Of a DNA stretch of 64,000 nucleotides, positions 8,825 to 18,467 are shown in pieces. Positions within the stretch are counted from its first letter, which is position 1; the number at the start of each line of letters is the position of its first letter. The translations under genes and the position numbers were made by a program. Origin of the DNA: Paenibacillus ferrarius. GTDB taxonomy: Bacteria; Bacillota; Bacilli; Paenibacillales; NBRC-103111. The notes below the pieces were generated by a model. It did no database searches. It worked only from the letters and a program-made list of their open reading frames with translations, and had not been told where the DNA came from. The stretch is taken from NCBI RefSeq assembly GCF_002027705.1, contig NZ_MBTG01000073.1:124001-188000 (forward strand), read 5' to 3'.

Positions 8825-8849
8825 AACATGAAATGAAGCATTTCATGTT
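8825..8849. repeat. perfect 11-bp inverted repeat
   Basis: AACATGAAATG and CATTTCATGTT are separated by AAG. It lies between the convergent xylanase remnant and SGNH gene, beside the bidirectional terminator. It could be a second hairpin or a protein site. Confidence 0.5.
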
Positions 8850-8948
8850 GGCTAACGTGTTCCTACAATATCGGAGCAAGGGGGCGTAAGCATCGCGCTT
8901 AAATGTTTTTGGAGTGAACGCGGAGTTTTCTAATTGGATGTTTACATC

Positions 8949-10046
8949 TTATATTTGCAAAAGCTGCATAAAAACGGGCCTAAGTCTTTCTGCCATATGC
9001 TTATAGCCCAAATCCGAAGGATGGATCCCGTCGGTCGTACATTCTTGATAGTCCGGACCTAACAGCTCCGAACCGTCACAGAAGTAAATAGGGGCATCTC
9101 CCTCTTGAATCAGGCGCTCTACGATTCCACGTTGAAGTGCTTTTCGTGCTTCCCGGCGCTGACGCAGCTCGTCGTCGAAGGCTTCCTTGGCAAAACGGAT
9201 TTGGGAGATTACGAGAATGGGGATGTTCGGATGAACTTCGCGATAGATCCGAATGAAGGTCGGCAAGGATTGTGCCAGATGGTCTGTGCTTGGCGTATTC
9301 CCTTCATAGTCGAGTACAAGCATCGCAGGATCGTTGATTTGACGGATAAGATAAGCCAACTCGGGCTCCCCTTGTGCGTTTCCTGAGAAACCGAGACTTA
9401 CAAACTCAAGTGGAAACATTCGACTTAATTGATTCGGATAAGCCATACCGGGACGGGATGCACAAGCGCCGTGGGTGATGGAAGTACCGTAAAGAAGTAC
9501 CTTTTTATCGGAGGAGAATCCTTGGAATTCAGCTACCGAAGAATGAGGCGCAGTTCCGATCCAAAGCTCCTTGACACCTTGATAGAGGGGGAGGTTGAGT
9601 GTAACTTCCCGCATTTCCATCGAAAAAGCTTCGAAGAGAACGCTCTCATATTCAGCTTGCGCAAGCTCGAAGCGTGTGGTGTTTATATATTGCTGCTCCC
9701 CTGCCGAGCCGATATAACAATCTACGCCGCATTGCGCCGTAGCGGGCATCTGATACATCGTGGCTTTGTCCGCCAGTGCGATTCTAACTGCAAGTTTCGG
9801 GGAGTCCGTTTGAAATCGAACTTGAACGCCGGTTGTGAAATTGGCAAGACGATCCACTTCGGATCGAATAGGGTGGCTAGGATGCAGCGGTAATCTTCGA
9901 TAAAGTCCATCCTGCTCAAGCCATGGCAGCCCGGTTATGCGGAAAGGGGCGGCAAGCGGCGAATGCCATTCCCACTGGTCAGAGCGGGGGGCATCCGGCT
10001 GCAGGTTCACGTCAAGGTTTTGATTAGAATTAGCGGTTGTTTCCAT
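8949..10046 (-). CDS. SGNH/GDSL hydrolase (carbohydrate-esterase-like)
   Basis: A 365-aa protein. The N-terminal part (1-175) is a beta-rich domain of the sort found ahead of SGNH esterase domains. The C-terminal part has the catalytic blocks: GTSITHG (Ser189, block I with T for D), GFSGN (Gly/Asn oxyanion residues near 219-223) and DGIHPSD (Asp339 and His342). No signal peptide is seen, so it probably acts in the cytoplasm, perhaps deacetylating imported oligosaccharides. The ATG at 10046 is chosen because GGAGG lies 9 bases ahead; an upstream start at 10124 lacks a site. It sits 146 bases behind a co-directional AraC regulator, which may control it. Confidence 0.8.
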   Translation of the reverse strand: METTANSNQNLDVNLQPDAPRSDQWEWHSPLAAPFRITGLPWLEQDGLYRRLPLHPSHPIRSEVDRLANFTTGVQVRFQTDSPKLAVRIALADKATMYQMPATAQCGVDCYIGSAGEQQYINTTRFELAQAEYESVLFEAFSMEMREVTLNLPLYQGVKELWIGTAPHSSVAEFQGFSSDKKVLLYGTSITHGACASRPGMAYPNQLSRMFPLEFVSLGFSGNAQGEPELAYLIRQINDPAMLVLDYEGNTPSTDHLAQSLPTFIRIYREVHPNIPILVISQIRFAKEAFDDELRQRREARKALQRGIVERLIQEGDAPIYFCDGSELLGPDYQECTTDGIHPSDLGYKHMAERLRPVFMQLLQI

Positions 10047-10192
10047 TTGATGATTCCTCCAGTCAATGGGAAGGTTGTCGATCTGAATACTTCTCATTGT
10101 AGGAAAAAAAAGTAGTAGAAACAATGAACGCTGGGATGCTTTTTGGAGTAATTCTACGATTTTTGAAAATTTGGATTATGAACTGCGTGGGC

Positions 10193-10981
10193 TTACTGCC
10201 ACACCTTCAAACGCTCTTTTACGTAGGCGGAGGGCATCGTACCTGTGACTTTCTTGAATACTTTATTAAAGTAGGACTGCTCACAAAATCCGAGGAAATC
10301 AGAGATTTCTCCGATGCTCATCTGCGAGCCGGTCAAGAGATCGCATGCGGCAGCGATTCGTATTTGTTGGATATATTCTGTGATCGTTTGACCAGTTGTT
10401 TCGCGGAAGACGGAGCTGATATAGTTCGGCGTTCGACCGATATAATTCGCCATTTCTTTCATATCGATCTGCCCGCGGTAATGATGCAAAATATAGTCCT
10501 TCAGCTGCATGGTAATCCCATGAGCTTTCGGGTGCGATATCGCTCCTGTATTGGCTTCTTCGTTTATAATCGCAATGATTTCAAGAAGTACGCTGTGGCA
10601 AAGCGTTTGCGTGTAGGTCGATTTTTGAAGCCAGTACTGGGTGAGCGAAGAGAAACGCTGCTTGATGTAATCGAAGTTGTGCGGTCTTGTGAGCCGACAA
10701 GCGGGTTCGGCAAGCAGCGGCAAGCCGTCCCCGGTTCCCGCATAGCGGAAATGCGCGACATACATGTCGTGGACTCGCTTGGAATGGTTGAGCGCGCTTC
10801 GAATGTGTCCTTCCGGTACGAACAGAAGATCACCTTTTTTCAAGGTAAACGATTGGTCGCCAACGGAATACGTAATCTCACCGCCAGTCATCAAAATTAA
10901 TATATGATTATTGGCAGCCGCGAGAGGGACATGCCAGTCCGGTTCACAATGCTCGAAGTAAATGGCGATCGGATGAATCAT
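10193..10981 (-). CDS. AraC family transcriptional regulator with cupin sensor
   Basis: A 262-aa protein. Residues 1-95 form an AraC-type cupin arm ([29 protein letters not shown]). Residues about 160-258 hold two helix-turn-helix motifs ([20 protein letters not shown] and [20 protein letters not shown]) with the family tail [13 protein letters not shown]. It is transcribed divergently from the YesM-type kinase at 11091, with about 110 bases between them, and precedes the SGNH hydrolase gene. It is therefore a likely local activator responding to a sugar bound in the cupin. Confidence 0.88.
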
Positions 10982-11090
10982 CGTGCAATCCTCCTTACAT
11001 GCTCTATCATTGGAAGTCTAGCTGATTATAACAAAATCGTAGCCTGCCTCCAATAATCATTGTCATTTTCCTAGCCAGATTGGAGTGGAT

Positions 11091-12980
11091 ATGATTATGC
11101 TGAAAGGAATCCAACAGTATTCGATAGACCTAGTCTCCTATATAATAAAAAGAAAAGAAAGATGCGGTGAATCTGTGCGAAACGGATGGGGAAATAGAAG
11201 GTTCTCGATTCTGAGTAAATTAATTGTAACGTTTTTGATCGTCATCTCGCCCATGTATGTCGTAGGTACGCAGATTAACGATTGGGGATCTACACTCGTA
11301 CGCAAAGAAATTTTCAAATCGCTCCAGTTCCAGCTTCTCTTCTATCGAACGTCGCTAGAAAATGAAGTCGATCGATTGCTGCGCCTGCAGCGTGAGTACG
11401 TGAACGACGAAGATTTGGAATCGCTCAGTATTACAAGCGAAAGCTTAACGGACTATCAGAAGCTTGCCTCTATTAAGCGGTTTCAGGCCAGATTGAATGT
11501 GATGAAACAGTCGAGCCTTTACGTGGCTAGGGCAAGCGCCTATATACCGCCAATCGGCAGGACCATTTCGACGGACGAACTGTCCGGCAATTTGCTTCAG
11601 GATAAGTTGTCGCAGTTGAAGAAAGACGCTGCGGTTCCGCACCGCGGACTCTTTTATCATGATGGGGAAAAGGTGCTGCTGCGGGAGTATTACCCTACGA
11701 CGCAAGCAGCAGAGGGACGCGACCCGATGTTCGTATTGGAGCTAGAGCTGTCTATTCCGAAGATCAAACAATATTTGTCCCAAATGTCAGATAGTAAGCT
11801 TGGAGGAGCTGCGGTTATCCACCCGGATTGGGAGATCGTGAGTACGAGCAACGAAGAAGCGTATGCTTCCATCAGCAGTCCGCTGCGCGAGCAATCCTTA
11901 CAATTGGAGAAAGCCGGAACGACGGATTCGCCAGCTGAAATGAGGACTGTTTCCATCGAGAAGCAGCAATTCTTAACGGTTTCGGCTTATTCGCCTGCAC
12001 TCGGGGTAACGCTGCTTGCTTTTGTTCCTGAAAACGCTGTTATGGGAGCGCTTGACAGATATCGGTTATACATGTGGCTGATTACGCTCGTCGCAATTGT
12101 GGTTGTTGTGCTCTTTTCGCTATATATGTATCGGTTGATCCACAGACCGCTCCAAAAGCTTATTCGCGCTTTCCGAAAGGTGGAATCCGGTGATCTACAG
12201 GTCGCACTGGCTTATAAAAGCAGCGATGAATTTCATGATTTATACGAACAATTCAATTATATGGTGACCCATCTCAATAAGCTTGTGTTTGAAGTTTATG
12301 AACAAAAAATCCGCGTACAGCAATCGGAGCTAAAGCAGCTCCAATCGCAGATTAATCCGCATTTTTTATATAACAGTTTCTACTTGCTCTACCGGATGAC
12401 GAAGGCGAACGACTTCGATAATTCAACCCGATTTTCCAAATATTTGGGCGATTATTTCCAATATGTCACGCGAAATGGAGTGGAAGAGGTACCGCTGGAG
12501 CTGGAACTGCAGCATGTTCGTGCACTCTGTGAAATTCAAACGATTCGGTTCTCCGGGCATATTACATTCTCGATCGATCAACTGGAAGAAGTGTTCAAGA
12601 CCTTCATGGTTCCCCGCCTCATTCTGCAGCCGCTTGTCGAGAATGCCTACCAACACGGCTTTGAATTCGAACATGAGAATCGGCATGTGAAAATTCGGTT
12701 CACGACCGTCACTCACGATAGCGGTAGCGTACTATTATTCGTTAGCGTGGAGGACAACGGAAAAGGGATGATGGCAGATGAACTCGAACATTGGCAAGGT
12801 TGGCTGAATGGCAAAGAGCAACCAACTGAAATCACAGGCGTGCTGAATGTTCACCGAAGGCTCCGGCTAAAATACGGTGACCTAGCGGGTGTTCGCATTG
12901 CATCGAGACCAAGTGGAGGGCTTAGTGTGTCGATTGTGATTCCGCTTCCCGCATCAATTCCAAAAGAAAGGGAGGGTTAA
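11091..12980 (+). CDS. YesM-type sensor histidine kinase (module A)
   Basis: A 629-aa membrane kinase. TM1 is near residues 38-60 (ILSKLIVTFLIVISPMYVV) and TM2 near 325-346, enclosing a roughly 265-residue extracellular sensor, probably Cache-like. A HAMP domain follows (HRPLQKLIRAFRKVESGDLQ), then the His_kinase box LQSQINPHFLYNS with phospho-acceptor His424 and a GHKL ATPase (PLVENAYQHGF, VEDNGKGM). This is the LytS/YesM family, which phosphorylates AraC-type response regulators. Start choice is uncertain: GTG 11085, ATG 11091 and ATG 11097 share one weak GGAG, and 11091 has 5-base spacing. The response regulator follows after 3 bases. Confidence 0.9.
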   Translation: MIMLKGIQQYSIDLVSYIIKRKERCGESVRNGWGNRRFSILSKLIVTFLIVISPMYVVGTQINDWGSTLVRKEIFKSLQFQLLFYRTSLENEVDRLLRLQREYVNDEDLESLSITSESLTDYQKLASIKRFQARLNVMKQSSLYVARASAYIPPIGRTISTDELSGNLLQDKLSQLKKDAAVPHRGLFYHDGEKVLLREYYPTTQAAEGRDPMFVLELELSIPKIKQYLSQMSDSKLGGAAVIHPDWEIVSTSNEEAYASISSPLREQSLQLEKAGTTDSPAEMRTVSIEKQQFLTVSAYSPALGVTLLAFVPENAVMGALDRYRLYMWLITLVAIVVVVLFSLYMYRLIHRPLQKLIRAFRKVESGDLQVALAYKSSDEFHDLYEQFNYMVTHLNKLVFEVYEQKIRVQQSELKQLQSQINPHFLYNSFYLLYRMTKANDFDNSTRFSKYLGDYFQYVTRNGVEEVPLELELQHVRALCEIQTIRFSGHITFSIDQLEEVFKTFMVPRLILQPLVENAYQHGFEFEHENRHVKIRFTTVTHDSGSVLLFVSVEDNGKGMMADELEHWQGWLNGKEQPTEITGVLNVHRRLRLKYGDLAGVRIASRPSGGLSVSIVIPLPASIPKEREG

Positions 12981-12983
12981 CGA

Positions 12984-14651
12984 GTGATTAGGTTAATGAT
13001 TGTAGATGATGAACCTTTTGCCGTCAAATATTTGGCGGATGCCTTGATGGAGCTGGATTGGTTGGATGCCGAGATGATAAAGGCATATTCCGGAAGGGAA
13101 GCTCTTCATAAGTTTGAGGAGGGGAAAATCGACTTACTGCTTACAGATATTCGAATGCCCGGCATGAGTGGGATGGAACTGGCGGACCTTGCACGTGAAA
13201 GGTGGCCTCGCTGTCGCGTCATTTTCTTAACCGGATATGATGATTTCGGTTATGCCCAGTCAGCTATCCGCAAGGGAGGCATCGACTATGTACTCAAGAC
13301 GGAGGGGGACGAAGCGATCATAAGTGCGATTCGAAAGGCACTTGACGATATCGCAAGGGAGATTGACAGTGAAGAAATATTAAAGAGATCTCGCGAACAA
13401 CTGCATCTAGCTGTGCCGTCGCTGCAGCGTGATTATTTGCTGCAGCTCGCACAAGGGGAAGTGGATTCGCTCGATGCACGCATACGGCGATTCGATGAGC
13501 TTGAGATTGGGCTGGACGCTAGGCGGCCGGTGCAGATTGCCTTGGGGCGTATCGACGAGTGGGGCTCCTTCGTCCTGCCGGGTGATAAAGCACTTTTGTA
13601 TTACTCTATCCAAAATATAGCGGAAGAATATTTGAAAGAATCGCTGAACTTTGCAGCTTTCCCTTATGACCGTGGCAGATTTGTATGGCTTGTTCAATGC
13701 CGTGCAGTAGAAGAACGGACGGTTGCTGATGAACAGGCATACAAATTGCTTGCGGGTAACGCAGAGATTATTCAAAATGCCACAAAAAGCTTACTTAAAG
13801 TCCCCATTTCACTCATACTTGCTTCTACACCATACATGTGGGAAGACTTGTCCCCCCGTATTGATATGCTCAAAATTCAGCTGGCTGGCGGAGCTTATCA
13901 TGATTCGGAAGTTTTGATGAGGGAACTTTCCGATGCCGCAGGGGAAGAGCAAAGGTCAAGTCGAGACTTCTTCGCGGAAAACGACATGCGGGCGTACCTT
14001 CGTAATCTCGACTTGCTCGAAACCTATCTTGACAATGGCGAGAGGGAAGCTTGTCGCAACTTGTTTGCCGAACTCGCGGTAAAGGGGTCTGTTCTGCCGG
14101 ACGGTCAAGAAGGCGAATTGCTTAAACTGGAGTTAATCACCACAATGACGGCCTTTTTTATTACTTACATAAATAAGCGGCGTTTAGCTTCGCTGATTGG
14201 CGCGGCTTTTAGTCTAGAAGCGTTGATTCAGCTGCCTGTGCAAGCTGATCTAAGTTTGACCGTACGGCATCTGGCTGCAATAGCCGACTCACTGGCGGAA
14301 TATAATGGACGGAAGCAGGCTGAGCGGACGACTGACTTAATTGGACGTATAAGGCAATATGTCAACGAATTCCTGAATGAGGAACTATCGTTGACGAAGA
14401 TTTCCGAGCTAGTCCATCTGAGTTCTCCTTATTTGTCGCGCATGTATAAGCAGACAACGGGACAAGGATTACTTGAATATGTGACGGAAGTTAGGATGAA
14501 CAGAAGTAAGCAGCTGCTTAGGACAAGTGATCACAAAATTCAAGATATTGCTGCACTTGTCGGACTAGATTCTGCGGCTTATTTCACAAGACTCTTCAAG
14601 AAGGAGACGGGGGTAACTCCACAGGAATACCGCGAATCCACAGTTAAATAG
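12984..14651 (+). CDS. YesN-type response regulator with AraC output (module A)
   Basis: A 555-aa protein with a receiver domain (1-120; acidic pair in VDDEP, phospho-acceptor Asp55 in LLTDIRMPG, conserved Lys in YVLKTEGDE). A long middle region follows, and a C-terminal AraC pair of helix-turn-helix motifs (LTKISELVHLSSPYLSRMYK; IQDIAALVGLDSAAYFTRLF). It starts at GTG 12984 behind GGGAGGG. It is the partner of the kinase just upstream and should activate the ABC transporter genes that follow. Confidence 0.92.
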   Translation: MIRLMIVDDEPFAVKYLADALMELDWLDAEMIKAYSGREALHKFEEGKIDLLLTDIRMPGMSGMELADLARERWPRCRVIFLTGYDDFGYAQSAIRKGGIDYVLKTEGDEAIISAIRKALDDIAREIDSEEILKRSREQLHLAVPSLQRDYLLQLAQGEVDSLDARIRRFDELEIGLDARRPVQIALGRIDEWGSFVLPGDKALLYYSIQNIAEEYLKESLNFAAFPYDRGRFVWLVQCRAVEERTVADEQAYKLLAGNAEIIQNATKSLLKVPISLILASTPYMWEDLSPRIDMLKIQLAGGAYHDSEVLMRELSDAAGEEQRSSRDFFAENDMRAYLRNLDLLETYLDNGEREACRNLFAELAVKGSVLPDGQEGELLKLELITTMTAFFITYINKRRLASLIGAAFSLEALIQLPVQADLSLTVRHLAAIADSLAEYNGRKQAERTTDLIGRIRQYVNEFLNEELSLTKISELVHLSSPYLSRMYKQTTGQGLLEYVTEVRMNRSKQLLRTSDHKIQDIAALVGLDSAAYFTRLFKKETGVTPQEYRESTVK

Positions 14652-14660
14652 TCGGTTATT

Positions 14661-14688
14661 GGCGACCAAATTCTTGGCCGCCTTTTTT
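14661..14688 (+). terminator. intrinsic terminator after response regulator A
   Basis: GGCGACCAA pairs with TTGGCCGCC (one mismatch) and is followed by six T. It separates the regulatory pair from the transporter operon. Confidence 0.65.
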
Positions 14689-14777
14689 CATGATTTCTCT
14701 GAGAAGCTTCAAGAAACTAGTTAAAAAAAGTCAATTGCCGCAAAAATGTCCCGTTTCGAAGACGGCTCATTTGATTT

Positions 14778-14783
14778 TATAAT
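14778..14783 (+). promoter_or_regulatory. putative -10 of the module A transporter operon
   Basis: TATAAT 48 bases before the start codon at 14831. The -35 position (TTCGAA at 14755) is poor, which would fit a promoter needing the AraC-type activator; that is inference. Confidence 0.4.
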
Positions 14784-14830
14784 AAAGTTGTACCGAATAG
14801 AAACGATTTTCCAAATAGGGGGAAACGGAA

Positions 14831-16528
14831 ATGAACATCGGAAATAAAAAGGTTGGAGCTGCTTCACTGGGGGCGTTCCTCGCCTTATCGCTCGTCGCAA
14901 GCGCCTGCAGCAAGTCAGAAGATCAGCCTGCTGCAACGAGCAGTGCATCGACAAGTCCGTTGTCTTCGCCGGCGACAAGCGCTCAGCCGCTAAGCAAATA
15001 CAGTCCGTCAATCGAGGTTTCCACAGTTCGCTCTGTCGACGCAACGTTTAAATACGCAGAAGGTGATTCGATTGACAGCAACATTTGGACGAAAATTTTT
15101 GAAAACGAATACGGAATAAAAGTGAAAAACGTATGGTCAGTCGATGCTTCGCAATATCATCAGAAGCTGAACGTCTCGGTTGCATCTGGGGATATCCCCG
15201 ACTTCCTGGAGGTCAACAAGGAAGAGATGAAACGGCTCGCTGATGCTGACATGCTGGAGGATCTCACGAAAGTATGGGAACAAGCGGCATCACCATATTT
15301 AAAGAACGTGTTAAATCAGGATGCAGGCGTAGGGTTCAAAGCTGCAACGATCGGCGGCAAACTTCTCGGCATTCCCAAGACATATGCCAACGGTGGTATC
15401 AGTACAGCGCCGATGCTCTATGTAAGAACCGATTGGTTGCAAAAGTTGAACTTACCAGAGCCGAAAACAATGGATGATCTGTTCAAAACAGCAACGGCAT
15501 TTGCTAAACAGGATCCAGATGGCAACGGCAAGGCAGACACAATCGGTCTTGCGCTGAACAAGGACTTCATGGATGGAGGTCACGGCTCACTAAATGGATT
15601 CTTTAACGGATATCATGCCTACGTAGATATTTTCGTCAAGGACTCGGCAGGCAAGCTCGTATACAGCAGCGTTCAGAAAGAGATGAAGGAACCTCTTAAA
15701 AAGCTGCAGGAGCTTTATAAGGACGGCGTGCTTGACAAGGAGTTCGGGGTAAAACCGACGTCGAAAATTCAAGAGGATGTGGCAGCGGGACGTGTAGGGC
15801 TTGCATTTGGAACTGTCGCTGACGGAGGATTTATTCAAAAAGAAAACCATACGAAGGATCCGAAGGCGCAGTGGAAAGTGTATCCACTCTTCTCCATTGA
15901 TGCGAAGCCCGCCAATCCTCAGCTTTGGGATACGGCCAACACGTTCTATGTGGTGAAGAAAGGCTCGAAGCATCCGGAGGCCGTCATCCAGCTGGCTAAT
16001 ATTTATTTGAATCGTTTTTACGAAACGTCCTATGCGCCTAATCCGAATCCGTTCGTTTCAGACAGCAAAACGGGGATATTCCCGGGTAAGTACGCACCAG
16101 TCGTGATCGATCCGCTTAATACGAATCTCGATGCGTTCCGCAAAGTACAGGAAGCCCTCAAGAAAGGCGACGGAAGTAAGCTCGATTTTCCAGCGAACAT
16201 TCACTACGATCGCATGTCAAAGTTTAAAGCTGGTGACGATACCATGTGGTTTTCGAATATGGTCATGGGTGCCGATGGTACCTACAGCGTGATCAATAAG
16301 TACGACCAAGCTAAAATTGGTCAATATAATCTGTTCCTTGGTTCCGCTACCCCTGCGATGTCGGAGAAGCTGCCTACACTGAAGAAAAAGGTATACGAGA
16401 CGTATACGAAAATCATTATGGGCGACGCGCCCATCGATGATTTTGACAAATTCGCAGACGAGTTTAAGAAGCTGGGCGGCGAAACGATCGAGAAAGAAGT
16501 GAACGATTGGTACAACAAGAACAAATAG
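14831..16528 (+). CDS. ABC transporter solute-binding lipoprotein (LplA-like, module A)
   Basis: A 565-aa lipoprotein. The signal peptide ends in a lipobox (LVASAC, Cys at about residue 26), followed by a Ser/Thr/Ala-rich linker typical of cell-anchored binding proteins. The mature part is a CUT1 extracellular solute-binding fold (DIPDFLEVNKEEMKRL, LLGIPKTYANGG, MLYVRTDWLQKLN, FAKQDPDGNGKADTIGLA). About 550 residues is the usual size of the LplA subgroup, which binds oligosaccharides outside the cell. The ribosome site AGGGGGAAA lies just ahead. It is followed by two permeases; as usual for CUT1 systems no ATPase is encoded nearby, so a shared MsmX-type ATPase is expected elsewhere. Confidence 0.93.
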   Translation: MNIGNKKVGAASLGAFLALSLVASACSKSEDQPAATSSASTSPLSSPATSAQPLSKYSPSIEVSTVRSVDATFKYAEGDSIDSNIWTKIFENEYGIKVKNVWSVDASQYHQKLNVSVASGDIPDFLEVNKEEMKRLADADMLEDLTKVWEQAASPYLKNVLNQDAGVGFKAATIGGKLLGIPKTYANGGISTAPMLYVRTDWLQKLNLPEPKTMDDLFKTATAFAKQDPDGNGKADTIGLALNKDFMDGGHGSLNGFFNGYHAYVDIFVKDSAGKLVYSSVQKEMKEPLKKLQELYKDGVLDKEFGVKPTSKIQEDVAAGRVGLAFGTVADGGFIQKENHTKDPKAQWKVYPLFSIDAKPANPQLWDTANTFYVVKKGSKHPEAVIQLANIYLNRFYETSYAPNPNPFVSDSKTGIFPGKYAPVVIDPLNTNLDAFRKVQEALKKGDGSKLDFPANIHYDRMSKFKAGDDTMWFSNMVMGADGTYSVINKYDQAKIGQYNLFLGSATPAMSEKLPTLKKKVYETYTKIIMGDAPIDDFDKFADEFKKLGGETIEKEVNDWYNKNK

Positions 16529-16537
16529 GAAACAACT

Positions 16538-16566
16538 GGGGGCGGAGCTCAAGCTCTGTCCCTTTG
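16538..16566 (+). other. weak intra-operon stem-loop after the solute-binding gene
   Basis: GGAGCT and AGCTCT with outer GGG/CCC can pair in the gap before the permease. There is no T run. Such hairpins often keep binding-protein mRNA more abundant than permease mRNA; that role is inferred. Confidence 0.35.
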
Positions 16567-16599
16567 CGTCTTTATTACAAAATACGGAGGGATGACAGA

Positions 16600-17499
16600 T
16601 TGAAGAGCAGAACGTGGAGAATCCAGATCCCCCTGCATGCCATGTTGATTCCGGGCCTGGCAGCTATCTTGATATTTAGTTACTACCCAATGGCAGGAGC
16701 GGCCATTGCGTTTCAAAAGTTTATTCCGACAAAAGGGTTATTTCATTCGAAATGGATTGGACTGGACAATTTCCGCTATGTCATGGAGCTTCCGGATTTT
16801 TATCAGGTGCTTTGGAATACGGTCTATATCGCCATTATGAAAATTCTCGCCGGACTCGTCATACCGATCGTCGTAGCACTCTTACTGAATGAAATCCGCA
16901 AAGAAGCAATGAAACGGTTCATGCAAACGCTCATTTATTTGCCGCATTTCTTATCATGGGTCATCCTGAGCGGCATTCTACTCGATGTGCTCTCACCGAA
17001 AACGGGGATCGTGAACGCGGGGCTTCAGGGTCTCGGAATTGAACCTATTTTTTTCCTTGGCGACAACCGTTGGTTTCCGTTCACGCTGGTCATCTCCAAT
17101 GAGTGGAAAGAATTTGGTTTCTCCACGATTGTCTATTTAGCTGCTATCCTCGGGATCAATCCGGCTTTGTACGAAGCCGCAAGGGTTGATGGGGCAGGCC
17201 GCTGGAAGCAAACACTTCACATTACATTGCCCGGCATGGCGCCGATCATCGTGTTGTTAGCTACGCTCAGCATTGGCAACGTACTTAATGCCGGCTTCGA
17301 GCAAGTATTTAATTTATACAGCCCTATCGTTTACCAGAGTGGGGATATCATCGACACCTTTGTATATCGCATCGGGATGATTGATGCGCAGTACGGCGTC
17401 GCAACGGCAGTGGGGCTATTCAAGTCACTCGTATCGTTGATCCTCATCTCTACTTCGTACTTCTTAGCCTACCGATTTGCAAACTACCGTATCTTTTAA
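16600..17499 (+). CDS. ABC transporter permease, LplB-like (module A)
   Basis: A 299-aa inner-membrane protein with six predicted helices and the EAA loop for ATPase docking (YEAARVDGAGRWKQTLHITL). The LplB signature YYPMAGAAIAFQKF is near the N-terminus. The start is TTG 16600, because GGAGG lies 9 bases ahead and the protein length then fits the family. It partners the second permease to form the channel for the sugar delivered by the upstream lipoprotein. Confidence 0.92.
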   Translation: MKSRTWRIQIPLHAMLIPGLAAILIFSYYPMAGAAIAFQKFIPTKGLFHSKWIGLDNFRYVMELPDFYQVLWNTVYIAIMKILAGLVIPIVVALLLNEIRKEAMKRFMQTLIYLPHFLSWVILSGILLDVLSPKTGIVNAGLQGLGIEPIFFLGDNRWFPFTLVISNEWKEFGFSTIVYLAAILGINPALYEAARVDGAGRWKQTLHITLPGMAPIIVLLATLSIGNVLNAGFEQVFNLYSPIVYQSGDIIDTFVYRIGMIDAQYGVATAVGLFKSLVSLILISTSYFLAYRFANYRIF

Positions 17500-17513
17500 A
17501 AGGAGGACTCGTG

Positions 17514-18398
17514 ATGCTCGATTCTACATCCTGGCCGCGAAAAGTGTTCGTTATCTCGAACTACACGGTTCTTTTGGGCTTATCCATCTTATGTATCTTG
17601 CCGCTGATCCATCTGCTTTCGTTGTCGCTCAGTTCGAATAACGCCGTCGCAGCAGGCGAAGTAAGATTTTGGCCGGTTGATTTCACCTGGAAATCATACG
17701 ATTTTATTTTAAGTAAACCGGAATTTCTGAAATCTTTAATCGTCACCCTTCAGAGGGTGGCACTCGGCGTGACGCTGAATATGGTATTGACGATCATGGT
17801 CGCGTATCCGCTCTCGAAAGAAGGGGCTGCGCTGAAAGGGCGAACGGTTTACGTCTGGCTATTCGTTTTTACCATGCTGTTCAGCGGTGGCATTATTCCG
17901 CTCTATATGACGATACGCTCGCTTGGGCTGCTTGACTCTGTCTGGGCACTCGTACTACATAACGCTGTTTCGGTATTCAACGTTGTAATTCTGCTCAATT
18001 TCTTCCGCAGTTTGCCCAAGGAATTGGAGGAAGCCGCTTTGATGGACGGCGCCGGACATTGGCGCATTCTGTGGCGTATTTATGTACCGCTCTCGACGCC
18101 TTCTTTAGCGACGCTTACGCTATTTGCCATTGTCTCGCATTGGAATGCTTGGTTTGACGGCATCCTTTTCATGAATTCGCCGACACACTATCCTTTGCAA
18201 AGTTATTTATACACGGTGGTGGTCGGGCTCGATACCTTGGTTAAGAGTAATATCGATCTGGAGGTGATCGCGCTCGTTTCCGATAGAACGGCCCGCGCAG
18301 CGCAAATCTTTCTTGGGGCGTTGCCAATCTTGATTGTCTATCCATTTCTTCAACGGTATTTCACGAAAGGGATTGTGTTGGGTAGTGTGAAGGAGTAG
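17514..18398 (+). CDS. ABC transporter permease, LplC/YtcP-like (module A)
   Basis: A 294-aa protein with six helices. The EAA loop is EEAALMDGAGHWRILWRIYV, and the C-terminal YFTKGIVLGSVKE is the conserved end of this CUT1 permease group. AGGAGG is 7 bases before ATG 17514; a GTG at 17511 is the alternative. It lies 14 bases after the first permease, so the two are co-translated. Confidence 0.92.
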   Translation: MLDSTSWPRKVFVISNYTVLLGLSILCILPLIHLLSLSLSSNNAVAAGEVRFWPVDFTWKSYDFILSKPEFLKSLIVTLQRVALGVTLNMVLTIMVAYPLSKEGAALKGRTVYVWLFVFTMLFSGGIIPLYMTIRSLGLLDSVWALVLHNAVSVFNVVILLNFFRSLPKELEEAALMDGAGHWRILWRIYVPLSTPSLATLTLFAIVSHWNAWFDGILFMNSPTHYPLQSYLYTVVVGLDTLVKSNIDLEVIALVSDRTARAAQIFLGALPILIVYPFLQRYFTKGIVLGSVKE

Positions 18399-18467
18399 GC
18401 CATAGACTACAGACAGTAGAAATGTTAGTCAACCAACATCACAAGCTTATAAAGGAGGGATTAATGA

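Noticed and set aside
10124..10900. 258-codon plus-strand ORF opposite the AraC regulator
   Set aside because: The minus strand encodes a complete AraC protein over the same bases; the plus frame has no recognisable motif.
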